Assembly: GCA_028551475.1 (NCBI GenBank)
Contig: CM052355.1
Location: 8,928,001-8,992,000 of the forward strand
Source of the DNA: Casuarina equisetifolia
Lineage: Eukaryota; Streptophyta; Magnoliopsida; Fagales; Casuarinaceae
Direction of reading: 5' to 3'
DNA: 64,000 nt
Shown here one piece after another: positions 1 through 11,514 of this stretch (the stretch's first letter is position 1; every line of letters begins with the position of its first letter). Position numbers and translations under genes: made by a program. Below the pieces are notes generated by a model. The model had not been told where the DNA came from. It made no database searches and saw nothing but the letters and a program-made list of their open reading frames with translations.

Positions 1-244
1 GGGCAAATAGAGCGGGTCGGTGAAGTCGGGTTCAACTCAGACCCGATTGTTGTTTTCTTCAAAATTCCGGCGCGGCGGAGTGTCCGCTCGCGGCGGAGTT
101 TGGTTGATTTGGGGCGGCTCGAGAGGCGGCACATTTCGCCTCATGTAACTGCGGTGTGGCGGCACATACCGCGGACCTCCGCTGGATTGGCTGCCGGTGC
201 GGACGGAGCGGTCGTCAGCCATCGATCTAGGGCACGGTGGTCAG

Positions 245-468
245 AAACGGTGCCGTTCTGTACTAGGGCAAATTAGGGCAAGAACCTGCAACGGCGTCGT
301 TTTGAGCCTTTTGAGGTGGATGGAGAACGGTGTCGTTCTGCCTGATGATTTTAGGGCAAGTAAAGTCCAACGACGTCGTATTGACGAAGTTGGGATATGT
401 GTTGCTCAAAAAATGACGTCGTTTCTGATTACGAGTTCGTTTTATCAAGAAAAACGATGCCGTTTTGG
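245..468. repeat. Six CG-rich dyads at about 41-bp spacing in the copia leader
   Basis: Near-palindromes of the form AACG-RYGY-CGTT followed by YTG or TTG occur at 245-260, 290-305, 326-340, 369-383, 412-427 and 451-468. A weaker seventh lies near 430. The start-to-start distances are 45, 36, 43, 43 and 39 bases. The sequence between them is not conserved. They lie between the primer binding site and the gag start, so they belong to the untranslated leader. Several contain GACGTC, a bZIP-type core. A role as enhancer or packaging element is inference. Confidence 0.75.
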
Positions 469-683
469 AGAGGGTGATCGGACTTTGTCGCAGAAGTGTT
501 CTGCGAGTGCCGGAGATGAAAAATGGTCAGAATCTACGATTCTGCAGCCGAAAGTGGCGGAAAATAACGCAGAAAAGGCTGAAAAATGGATTTTTGTGAA
601 GTGCGGAAGCGTGTTTGGGTTTGGATCGAAAAAAAATCAGGTTTGAAGTGCGATTTTTGAGAAGAAAAAAAAACCCCTCAAAC

Positions 684-699
684 CCTGGCTCGGGTACCA
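684..699 (-). other. Primer binding site (tRNA-iMet type)
   Basis: The minus strand reads TGGTACCCGAGCCAGG directly after the LTR end. It resembles the TGGTATCAGAGCC site, complementary to the 3' end of initiator methionine tRNA, that plant copia elements use to start reverse transcription. Confidence 0.6.
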
Positions 700-1039
700 T
701 GTAAAAAGTAAACAACTCAGGAACTTCGGGTGAATCTTGCTGATTTCATTGACAAGCAAACCGAATTACAAAGAGTTCTTGCGGGAGAAATTGTTCCCGT
801 GATGAAATAAAACGAAAAATTGTGTACATATTAATAGAGGAAGAAGAAGGGTAAAAAGGGGCAGCAGCAGGCAATGCTGCTGCGGTAGCTTGTGTAGCCC
901 CGTCTAGCACCAGCTGTGTCTGGTGCTAGAACCGTAGGTGGCGCGGTGCAGTGGTGGTGCAGAGCAGAGCCGCAGGGTGCAGATGTCTTCTCTGTCGGGG
1001 GTGCTGATGTGGCAGGCTGACGTGGCTCATCTTTAAACA
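700..1039 (-). repeat. 5' LTR of the copia element
   Basis: On the minus strand the block begins TGTTTAAAG and ends TTTTTACA, with the primer binding site directly after it. It is about 340 bp long and contains two GC-rich stem-loops (around 862-884 and 904-929). The inner end is well fixed by the primer site. The outer end at 1039 is less certain; it was chosen because it leaves an intact splice-acceptor region (1040-1068) of a plus-strand gene just outside. Confidence 0.6.
904..929. other. Perfect 10-bp stem-loop in the LTR
   Basis: CTAGCACCAG (904-913) and its exact reverse complement (920-929) flank a 6-base loop. A second, shorter GCAGCAG/CTGCTGC inverted pair lies just left at about 862-884. 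In the element's RNA these would form adjacent hairpins. No function is proven. Confidence 0.8.
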
Positions 1040-1068
1040 CGCCCAATTTATAGAAACCTATCTTCCAG

Positions 1069-2426
1069 GTCTGCAGCTTCTACTCGCCCTTGAACAAGGT
1101 TCAAAAAATGGTAAGAAATAATACCTGACTATTTCTTTTGTCCAAATTGGCCTCCGTTGCTAGCTCTTATCCGTTTTTCCATACGTGGTAAGTGTTATAT
1201 CAAAGGAATTATACAAAAGCAAAGAGCCATTCTTCAGAGGAAACGAAATGAGAAATTAATTTGCAGTGCATCTGAAAGGAAAAAGAGAGCAACCTTCCTA
1301 AAAGCTGGCTCAATCCCCTTCACATGACAAGAAGCGTAGACAGGATGGGCCTATTGAGTGAGTTTCTCCATCAAGAGTTGCCATGATCTTTGAAGGAACC
1401 AATTTCTGAGGTAGTCTAAGGCTACAAAGACTACTAATTATTTCCTAACATAAACGTGATACCTTGATTCTCCATACACGCATGTTGGAGCTGCTGGATT
1501 ACCTTCAGAAAACACGGAATTTATCTCATGTCAAACCCTGCATAGTATTGCTGATAGCAAACCTTAAGGATCAAAATAAATCCAAATCAAAAATTGTGCC
1601 TGCCAATTTGCATTTTAAGATGCCTCTAAAAGTTTCATTATTGGTTTATTGGGTAAAAATCAGTGGGCTTTAATGCCAAATAGAAACAAACTAAGAAAGG
1701 TGATAGTAAGCTTTTTGAGGGAGGATGTAAAAGGGCATATGTGTTGTCTCAGTAGGGATAAAGAGGATAAGCTGAGCATCTATGACGTCATTGTCTAACA
1801 GTGGGTTGTTTATTGTCATTGATCTTCTGATTGTCACGGTTCATTTCATGACCCTTTGCAATGCATGTGGGCTAATGTGGGCAAACAAGGTAAATATTGT
1901 GGCAATGTTTATGCTTCATCTAATGCAAGTAGAGACTTCCCAGATTGGTGATTTTGAAATAGCGTGATTATATGTATTAAAGCCAGCGGGGCTTTGAATA
2001 AGAATCTTGTTTCTTTCTTCTTTTGTTTAATGTTTGGGTAATAATAGGTTCATAAATTTTTTTTTCCCACCAGTTGGCATGTTTTTCCGCCCTCAGATTG
2101 TTTTATATGCAAGAAATAAATTTCCTCTCATCGAAGAAGAGCTTCTCTTATTCACTCTTAACCCCTATCACTGTAGGGAACTCTGAGGGACCTCTCCAGA
2201 GCAGCGCCACAAGCGGGTCTTCTTTAAATAGGGATGAGGTGCGCAATCACTATGGAAACATGGTTATATATCTTGCCTGGATGAGGATTAAGAAACAATT
2301 TACTCTTTGGTTAAGGTATTTTTTATCTGTTCACCTAATCTCGATTTGCATGTCTTGCAGAACGGAAATTTTGAGGCCAACCAAATGGCAGTTATTACAG
2401 GAAACGTTAGTGATTCTTTGAGATAG
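1069..2426 (+). CDS. Candidate 3' exons of an unrecognised multi-exon gene
   Basis: Four exons with matching phases can be joined: 1069-1110 (acceptor after TATCTTCCAG, donor GTAAGA), 1305-1357 (donor GTGAGT), 2097-2262 (acceptor after a T-rich tract and CCTCAG, donor GTTATA) and 2361-2426 (acceptor TCTTGCAG, stop TAG). The join is 327 nt, open throughout, giving 108 residues of C-terminus. Visible features are a basic patch (DKKRRQ), a Ser/Gly-rich stretch and the tail ITGNVSDSLR. I do not recognise the family. Earlier exons would lie left of the copia insertion, outside the window. The second and third joins are the weakest, because an exon could be missing between 1357 and 2097. It may also be a decayed gene fragment or chance. 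Confidence 0.35.
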
Positions 2427-3947
2427 CTTTCTTGCCGTTGGCCGCCGAATACAGGAATTTAATGACCAAAATGATTTTCCCTTTAGCGGAGTTCTTCGAG
2501 GATGGTTCTGCTGCACCCATTACATTAATTTCACAGTGGCATGAGCTTACTGCAATTGAATTTGGCTGTGTTTTGGATAGATGCTATTTCTGGTTCTTCA
2601 AGAGACAGCTTTGCAGAATTCTGATTTATTTGGGACAAGCCAGGCTCCATTAGTTCCTAGTTCAGATAGAATAAGGTTTTGTCTCTAAACAGTGGTTCCA
2701 ATTGGCGAATGTCCAAAGCATCTGAAACGTGCTTTTTTGTGCACTAGCCTTATTTAAAGTTTCAGTGAATTGATAAGTCGATGATTCCATCTAATCCGTT
2801 TGTATTTCTGAAGAACAACCACCGTGTGGATCGTAGTCTGAGAGTAAGTGTGGTCTATTTTTCTCCCTTCCTTTTGTAACTTTTTTAGTTTGTGGCACCG
2901 CTACAGGCTAGTATAACTTGAAGAACGTGAAAAGAACAAGAAAGCATACACGTGCAAAAGAATCTGACCCAAACTTGGTAAAAACGTATAGTGGAGTCGC
3001 TCGTCACATGCTATTGATAAGAAGACTGCAGGTAACTTAAGGCCTTGCTTGTTTCAGGGTATGTTCTGTGCAACTCCCATCCCATATTGGCGTCCCCATC
3101 TTCGGATAATCTTTGAATACCCAGCCCTACCGGGCTAAAATGCTCATGCTGTTGTTCAAATAATACCCTACACGTGTAGAAGATTGAGCGAGGTCAGCAT
3201 GCCTAGCACTAACAGCCAAAGTAAAACAAAGCGAGAATGCGGAGAGAAGGTAGCTTACCTTGATGGACGATGATGGATCCAACGCCACATATGGGTTCTG
3301 CTTGTGGGAAAGTGGGCATGGGTTAACAACACTGCATGTGATATTATGAAAATGCCCTATTTTCTTTTAGGCTGTACTGAATAAACGTGACAGGTTTGGG
3401 AAATATGCTTAAGAAGAATATAATAATAAAATCCTTTGGGCTTGACTAAGCGGTAAGGGTAGTGTTTCCGATTTGGTACCCCCACTGGAACAAAATGAAG
3501 GTCACTCTCTATGGGAGGGGAAGGATCACTAGAAAAGATACAGGGCTATGCGTTTAACCGCAAATGGATTGCAAACATCCAGCTCTCTTGCTAACTACTT
3601 TTGTTTCCTCAACTTCTAGCTTAAAGAAAAGAACCCACTTATTTCTAACAAAAACAATTACTGGCGGTCATACTAGGCAAAATTAAAACAAGAAACAATA
3701 TTCACTATTGACCAACATTTTGCTTTGGCGACATAAACACGTTATCTTAAAACTCACTCCTCAAAATAGAGGATCCAACCCGCATCGATTGCCATAGAAA
3801 CATAGAAACAATATAAAATACAGAATTTATACTCTAATGTAGAGATCTTACCTTATTCTCCCCTGAATAAAAGAAAAAAAGGAAGAAAGGAAGAAAGGAA
3901 AACGAAAAAGCATATTCACACTTCCAATCTTCTATATTTGCTTCCAC
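2427..3947. other. Intergenic stretch, no gene seen
   Basis: This lies between the candidate gene ending at 2426 and the stop codon of the KH gene at 3948. Only short chance reading frames are seen on both strands. The right end should hold the 3' UTR of the KH gene (minus strand). An A/G-rich simple stretch lies at about 3870-3912. No element ends or RNA gene were recognised. Confidence 0.5.
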
Positions 3948-6900
3948 TTATGTAGAAGGTGCTGTCTGCCCACAAAAAATGAAAGCTTGAATAAGGCTCT
4001 GGGCAGCGTGGGTTTGCCCTGGCGTCCCAGATACGATAACCACCCCTTCTGTGGCCCCAGGTTCTGCATCATTAATCAACACCTTTGCGCCTGAGGTCTG
4101 AGATGAAATAGCCATTGTTAACATGCACATCAAAATTAAGCTAGTGTGATAATCAGAAATGCAACTTAGGAAGACTGAAACTAAGTATGCCAACCATAAA
4201 TCTACCTGCTGGATCTGATTCAGGTTACTGTTGTTCTCTCCACGAACATGTCTCAACAGTATTTGAGGAATTCTGATCTCGGTGTTTGTGCAGGACAAAA
4301 CAGACAGTTGATTTCCACTGCTCAATATGTGCAGAATAAAATCATGAAATCTCCGTTGCTCTTATGTTATAGAAGTCTACATAAGACTACTTATCAAAAA
4401 GAAGGCTATATGAATCCATATATTACTGCGTTCCACAAGTTGAAACTATTCCCAGATCTTTCAGGCTTACCCGAATGTTATTATCTCAATTTGAATGAAA
4501 GGGAAAGCAAAGAAAAAGTTGGAACAGAGTGGAAATCTAACTGTTACTGTTTTAAAATCTAATTATTACTGTTTTTGTCCATAAAGCTACATTTTCAATA
4601 CTGCTTTAACAGTAACCTAAGTATTTAGTCACACAAGCATGAGATGAGGAAGCAAAATAGGAAGTCCGTAGAAGAAAGGCTTACCTTCCAACAGGCCTGA
4701 TTTTTGAAGCCGAACCCAAAACATCAGCAGTTCCCCAATGATTCCCTCTGCTAACAGCCTGAAAGAGGACAAGAAATTAGAAGGAAAACATAAATGGAAG
4801 TTGGTTGAATTCCCCCAAGATTGGCACAGGAAGTCAGAACATCAAACTTGAAAGAAGATTGTCTATCAAGCAACAACCCACCTGAAGAGTCCAGGATCTT
4901 GGAGAAGATGGCTGGTCAAAGAAATGGACATGTCCCGGTCTCTCATTTCTATCAGAATAGGGAACTCGGTCCATGTTAGTTGGACAGTTGTGACCCATAC
5001 CTTGAGAAAATGTAGGGTGGTGATGTTCAATGCTTTGGGGTGGGAAGGCAGAACGGTCATATCCATGAGGGCGTGCAACAGGAGAAGCATAATTACCGGG
5101 GGAAGCTGGGGCATGTCGTGCTCGGAACATAGAAGGAATTTCAGGAAAAGGAGAAAAGTAAGGTGGGGCACTCAAATTTGGAGGAAGTATTTTCATTGGA
5201 AATATGGTTTCCCGAAGTCTGCTTGTGATATGAAATAAGGCATCCTGAACAGATTGCAGGCTTCCAATGACCTGCCAAAAAGCATAGTGTGAACTTCGTC
5301 TTCATGAATAAGAGTTTGAGGTTCACATCAGGAGTTTATGCCAGAAAATTATATATTTATACGCTTTATGTAAAATTTCAAATTTAATAATAAGAATAGA
5401 AAACAGACAGATAGAAAGCAGCAAAAAATTGTCCGCTCAAATTAATCCATTAATAGTTTAAGCCTAATGGTCTATAACTTGAACCAAGATAATTATCACA
5501 TCATTTACGATATGAGATTACAACACATATCGGCTTCAACAGTCATCTAGGATACCTTAAAGAGGCGTGTGAACGGCTGAAGATTACTCAAAGAATATGG
5601 AACTCACTGCAACATGAAAAATTTCTTCTAATTCATTTGCAAATGGAAGAAACAAAAGTTGGGGTGAGAATTAAAAGGATTACAAAGAGGGGAGAAAAAG
5701 TAATTGCAAGTAGTATAAGAATAGAGTAAAATAGAAAGGTCAACAGGAACAGAAACTTCATCCATCCAAAAAATTTCACACACACACACACACACACACA
5801 CAAGAAAAAAAAAAAGAAGAAGAAATATTTAGAATGTATTTATATGAGACAAAAGTAAGTCACGCTTTATAGCAGATCATGTGCCTGATTAGACAACTAT
5901 GATCCCTAATCAACACAAGGCATACTGCTGTTCGCTAGCCAACTAGTAGTTCTAGGTGTATCAAAGTTCCATATAAAATAAAAGGGAATAGCTCCACGGC
6001 AGATTTATTGTTCACCATCTGTAGGCAATATCTCAAAAAAGAAAAGAAAGGAAAGGAAAGAAAAGAAAGGGGGAAGGGGGGGGGGGTGGTGTGTGGTTGG
6101 TTTGGGGAAGCTCATTCAAGTTGCAGAACTGCCATTTTATATGAGAACACAGTAAGCTGCTCAATAAATGCTTAGACAATATGTCTAACCAAAAAAGTCC
6201 AAATTAACATAAGGTGAAATATCAACCACTAATAAGAGAGAAGAGACTATGGTAGAAATGATACACAAGTAATCTTTAATGTCTGAACTCATTAGATCTT
6301 ATGCATATCAATCCAGATTAAGTTACTGAAGTTTTTGGACTCTAAACCAGAAAACATCATTCTTAATCATAAAACAATATGAGATCTTTAGAAATAACTT
6401 TCTCCAAAGCATTGTCCAAACGGACTGCAAATTACCAACAGAAAAGATGAAAGAATTGTGTGCTTGAGGTAAGTTCAGGGAAACATCTTCCTTGCTTCAA
6501 CACTTAATAACAGCTAGCTCCCTTGGGATGAGTTTTACGATGAACTTATCCAGGATTGCCAACATATATCATTGTTAGAGATTCTCTTCCTAAAAATTTC
6601 GTCCCGTAGGTATATACATGAGTACACAGTTATGTCTAGCACTAACTTGCAATTAGAAGGCTCTGTTGCATTATTTCAGTAGCATATGAGTCATGTATTC
6701 ATCTAACAGGTACGTATGTAGTTGGCTGTATTATTAGAGGAGTTGCAGAGTCAGATGTATTTTATGCATATCAAAATGTTAACAGTCATGTCCACGTCTA
6801 TAAATCATAACGGAATAATAGAACTTCAAAGTCTCAAAGAAAACATTTGCCACCAAACCCAACTAGGACCAAGGTGATTTGTAACAATTCTTAATTCACC

Positions 6901-9900
6901 AAAAGTCAACCAAAAAAGCACGGTTAATGCCATCCTTGGTTCTACTCTTTCTCCAAGCACATGCAAACAGCATCTGGAAAATCTTATTATGTGCTTACTG
7001 ACTATTTCTATTGGAAAGGGATTTTAGTGAACCTGTTTAAATGTGTCATTTTGTAGTAAATAGTAAACAAGCCATAAAAGAAAAATCTGTATTACAAAAT
7101 GAAGTCTTTAAAAATGTCACGAATCATATAAGTCGGTTTTCATTCTCCAACACTGTCTAATTATTCCAAAGTTGGCAGCTGTCGTATGCATAATATTCAT
7201 ACCTAAAAGGGTAAATTACCTGCACAACATCATTTGGGGAACCAAATTTAAGAACTTGTTCCTTTGGGAAAATGCGTATACTAGCACCGGTAGATCTTCT
7301 CATTTCATTGATAATAAAACCTCCTTTACCCAACAAACAACCGGTCTGCTGAGGATGGACAAGAAGCCTGGCAACAACTGCAGCACCTGGTTCAAATCCA
7401 ATCTCCGCAATTCTACAATGCACTCTAATAACAGCTTCCTGGGCTGAAGAATGTTTCTGCTTAAAATTCTGAAACAGGCCAAAAAATATATCCTGAGTTA
7501 AACAAACGATCACAAATTATGATAAAGTTCAATGAAAGAAGTTTCTAGACTATCACTAGACATGTCAATGATGAATATGCGAGTACCATTTTTTCCCCCT
7601 TCTTTGAATGGGTAATACACTGCTCTGACAGAACACAGGACTCAACCTAAGACCTCATCCTCCAAATTTTACTTACAAAGGGTGGCGATGCCATTCGGCC
7701 TAAGGACCATCGCCTTCTAGCAAAATAGCTGTACAGAAGGTATGGAATTTACTCTCGTTAGAAGTCCATGAATGAATGTAGCAGATGCTCTATAAAGACC
7801 ATTCACAGGATAGATAGTAAATTGCCATCCAGACTTTCTACACATAAGATCTCAGGGTACTGGACAGATGGACCTAGACCATTTAGCAAGATCCATGAGA
7901 AATGCCACAGTAACAAGGGAATTTTTGTCCCATGTTTCTTAGATCTGCCCCACAACTCTTTTTGCAATACGTAGCACTAATGCCGTCATGATTACGTGAT
8001 TGAAACAAGAACATATTTGTTCTTCTATAATGCAGAAAGTTTTCAAAGAAATTTTAAGGTCAATGATAATTGGATACTTTTGACCAAGGAAAAGGTCTAT
8101 CGTTCTTGATTCCTAAATTCAATCTCCAAGTGACAATATAGGGTGGAAGGAGTGGAAAACCTACATTGCTTGTACAAACATTTAAATATGCCAAAAACAC
8201 TATGGCTTACCACAAAGAAGTAAAGGATTATAAGTCAAAAAGATAGTTCAGTTTTCATGCCTCTCGTGCAGATATCACAACAACCCGCTCATCTGAATCA
8301 TGTGTAGCATCAGCAATCTTGATCAAAGCACCTGTTTCATTTTGCAGAGCCCGTATTATACAGCCACCTTTCCCAATTAGACTACCAACTTTCTCTTGTT
8401 GGCATAACAACTTGAATACAACTTCTTCTTCCAAAATCATACTGTGGTTGTTGCCAATATTTTCGGGCCCTGGAACAGAAGAGTAATCCCTCAAATAATA
8501 ATCAGGAGCATGAAGGCTAGATGCATAACTGTCTTGAGGATAACAGTCAACATGTGATGGCATAGAAATTCCGCGGAGAACTGCCAGTGAAGGTCTGGTG
8601 GAACCACTGTCCACTGCATCAACCTTAGGGTTATCCAGAAGACAGCTGGAAACAGAAAGTAGGGCTTTCTTTACAGCTGAGAAGGTTCCCGTTATCTGCA
8701 CACAATTGTAATACAGCCTTAAGAAGTACCCAATGAAACCGAATTTAGGAAACACAAAATAAGGATACAACTCAAGAATACATGACAATTGTCGCAAGAT
8801 AATATAGCGTGTTAACAAAAACACATCATTTTAGTGATACATAACACAAAAGGTTCTAATTGTACAAAGGCAAGGCTAAAATTGGATACTTATTTCAGAA
8901 AGCAATAGCATGTCTTCTTCTAAGACGACTTCTGTTACCTTCTCAGTCATGTGTATAAGTTACCATGCTGAAGTGGTTTTAAAACCTTAGAGACACTAAC
9001 CTGTCTGAATTTGGCCACCAATCATGAATAAAGAAAAACAAGGGTTTAAATCCTCCTTTTTCCTTTACCCGTTAATGAGATGCAACTTTCAATCTATTCT
9101 TATTGTTAGACTTCATAATAGATCTCAAATGCCTATGCTGAGGTTTTAGAAATCTTTTTGCCTCTATGAAGAACAGAAAACTTTCTCAAGTTCATACAAA
9201 GGGATAGAAGATGACATACATAGAAAACCTTCTAATAGGAACTCTACATCATTTAGTTTGCCTTCTTTATGTCATTATAATGGATAGTAGGCAACAAATT
9301 TATTTCACAGGAAAGAAAGGAATGCTTTATTACAGGCATTCAGTGAAACCTTAACGTGCAGATAAGCCTAAAGGCTACTGATATCATCCTTGAGTAGGAT
9401 TAAAGCACATCATCCAACACTTCTACAGAAAAACTATGGTTGGGTTCTCCCCCTCTATCATGTGCTGTTGTGTCCACATTCACATTGTGGCGATTCAATT
9501 CAATGGACTGCCTTGTTCGCTATTTTTCTCAAAAACTTATTTATACAAAATCATAAGTTTACAAAGGAGAAAAGCATATCCAGAATCTTGTAACATTGAA
9601 GTCGTGATACTATTTTGAAGTTCAAATAAAAATGATTAGTCTGTTTGGAAAAATATTTGAAAAGTATTTTTGGTTCTAGATTTCGAAAAGCTTTTGTAAA
9701 AGTGAAACTTGATAAGTACTTCCGATAGAGTTACAACTGAGAAAATATTGTTTTGAGGCCCATGGAAGACAATTCACAAGGTAAAATTGAAAATTTTTCT
9801 AAAATGTTAAAAACTAACAAGTACCATAATTTTTTTTTTTTTGAGGAAAAAAGGTGTATTGTAGGACACCTCCAACCTCTCTGAAGGTGGACAATGAAGT

Positions 9901-11478
9901 TGGGGAAGTGACCTCTGGGGGAAGGACAAGCTACAACTTTTTCTTTCTTGTAAGTAACAAGATTAGTCTTCATGCTTGAAAAAATGAGCATATGTTTTCC
10001 AAAATATTCCTCTGTAAAGATGTAGATTTTTTTAGATTTTATTTTTTCAAAATCATTTTGTAGTTTGACTTGAAAAGTGTTTGTAGTGAGAGCTCTTCAA
10101 GCAACAAGATTAGTCTTTAGCTTGGGGAAAGTAATCATATGTTTCTAAAACATTATAATATGAAGCTCTAGAAGTTTCCTATTTTTTTTCCCCCCGAAAA
10201 GTGGATAAGTTTGAAATGTGTGTAAGTAGCGTGGGCACCATCCGAAAACCTATTTGGATAATTATTTTCTCAAGAATTTTCTTTTCGGAGTCTACAAGGC
10301 GAGAATAGTTTTCAAGAAGTCTGCCAAACACCCCACAAATTTCTGATTGTAGTATTTAAATTTTTCCCTTCCTTTAATCATTCCAACAATGGAAGTGCTT
10401 TATGGGCAACGAAAACTAGGCCTCCTGAGGCTCAACAATAATTATTCATGGACATTTACAAATTGTGTGAACTTTGAGCATGGGGTACAATGCTTACTCT
10501 TCAAAAGTAGTCGAGAGACCACCCTCCAGTGGTCTTCCAGCTCTGAGATGGCAGGTATCTCCCAACTCAAAGGCATCCACCATTGGCTTCTCAAATGCTT
10601 CTCCATGGATTACAGCTGTATCAAAGCCAAGCCAATTGTAAAGGAGCAACTTTCTGGGAAGGGATGGTCCTTATATTTAACATGCAGTTTATTTCTTGAA
10701 GACAGTAGCTCCGTTTAATTTGTTTCTTCATTTTTTTCTATCTGTGGCTCTACTGGATCATGTGTTATAGTTAAGGTGGTTTATGCTTAAAATCCCTCTG
10801 TTATTCTGCTGAAAAGAAAAACTAAGAATGACTTCTGCCTGCTCTAATTAAAGTTTCTCATACAAAGACTTCTTCAAACTCTCTTTTTGTTAAGTGAAGG
10901 CTTTAAGATTAGCAGTAAATTACAGAAACAGCATGCTGTGTGGCCCATAGACCGACGCTCCACCCAACACTGGAGGTGGAAGAAAGCATGACTAATTCGC
11001 TCAAATGCCTGTGTGCTAAGGTTCAGAACTTGACAAATAGATATCAATGACCTCTACTCCCACGCCAAGCATAACAAATCAGGCACGCAAAAAAGATACA
11101 AATATTGAGGCACAAATAACCAAGAAAAAAACTACACAGGAACAAGAAAATGCTTAATCAACAGGAAACTGTAAAAGGAAAGGTTGCGTTTAAAATGAAA
11201 GTAATGAGGACTTTCCGGAATTCAAATTGTGAGATCTTGATGTGTGAATTTGGAAAAGCACCAAATTACATAGATAATAACACCACTAGGGTAGTCCTTT
11301 CCCAGTTAAGTCACTGATTTCTTAAAGGTACCAATAAGCGTGCTAAACGAACACTACAACTGGTTTTATAGATTAAATTGCAACACCACACCCACAATGC
11401 AAATGAAATACTGACCCTCGCATACCGACTAGCTGAAGTGAAACTGTGTGAAATGAGACGCAAGAATTGAGCAGTTGA

Positions 11479-11514
<36 letters not shown>

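Larger units (their letters stand above)
1..1039 (-). mobile_element. Ty1/copia LTR retrotransposon, 5' part, runs off the left edge
   Basis: Read on the minus strand, an LTR (1039 to 700) ends in CA and is followed at once by a tRNA-iMet-type primer binding site (699 to 684). A leader of about 460 bases comes next, and then a gag start codon at about 222. The first gag residues (MADDRSVRTG...) are rich in Pro, Arg and Asn. The leftmost bases resemble the short conserved Gag start of plant copia elements (DPLYLP-like). Everything downstream (rest of gag, pol, 3' LTR) lies outside the window, so whether it is whole cannot be judged. Age cannot be estimated from one LTR. Confidence 0.7.

Noticed and set aside
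197-646. 149-codon open frame, plus strand
   Set aside because: It lies across the copia gag start and leader on the opposite strand. The repeated dyads explain its recurrent codons.
4834-5238. Overlapping frames on both strands at the KH linker exon
   Set aside because: Only the minus frame joins in phase with the neighbouring KH exons. The others are shadows.
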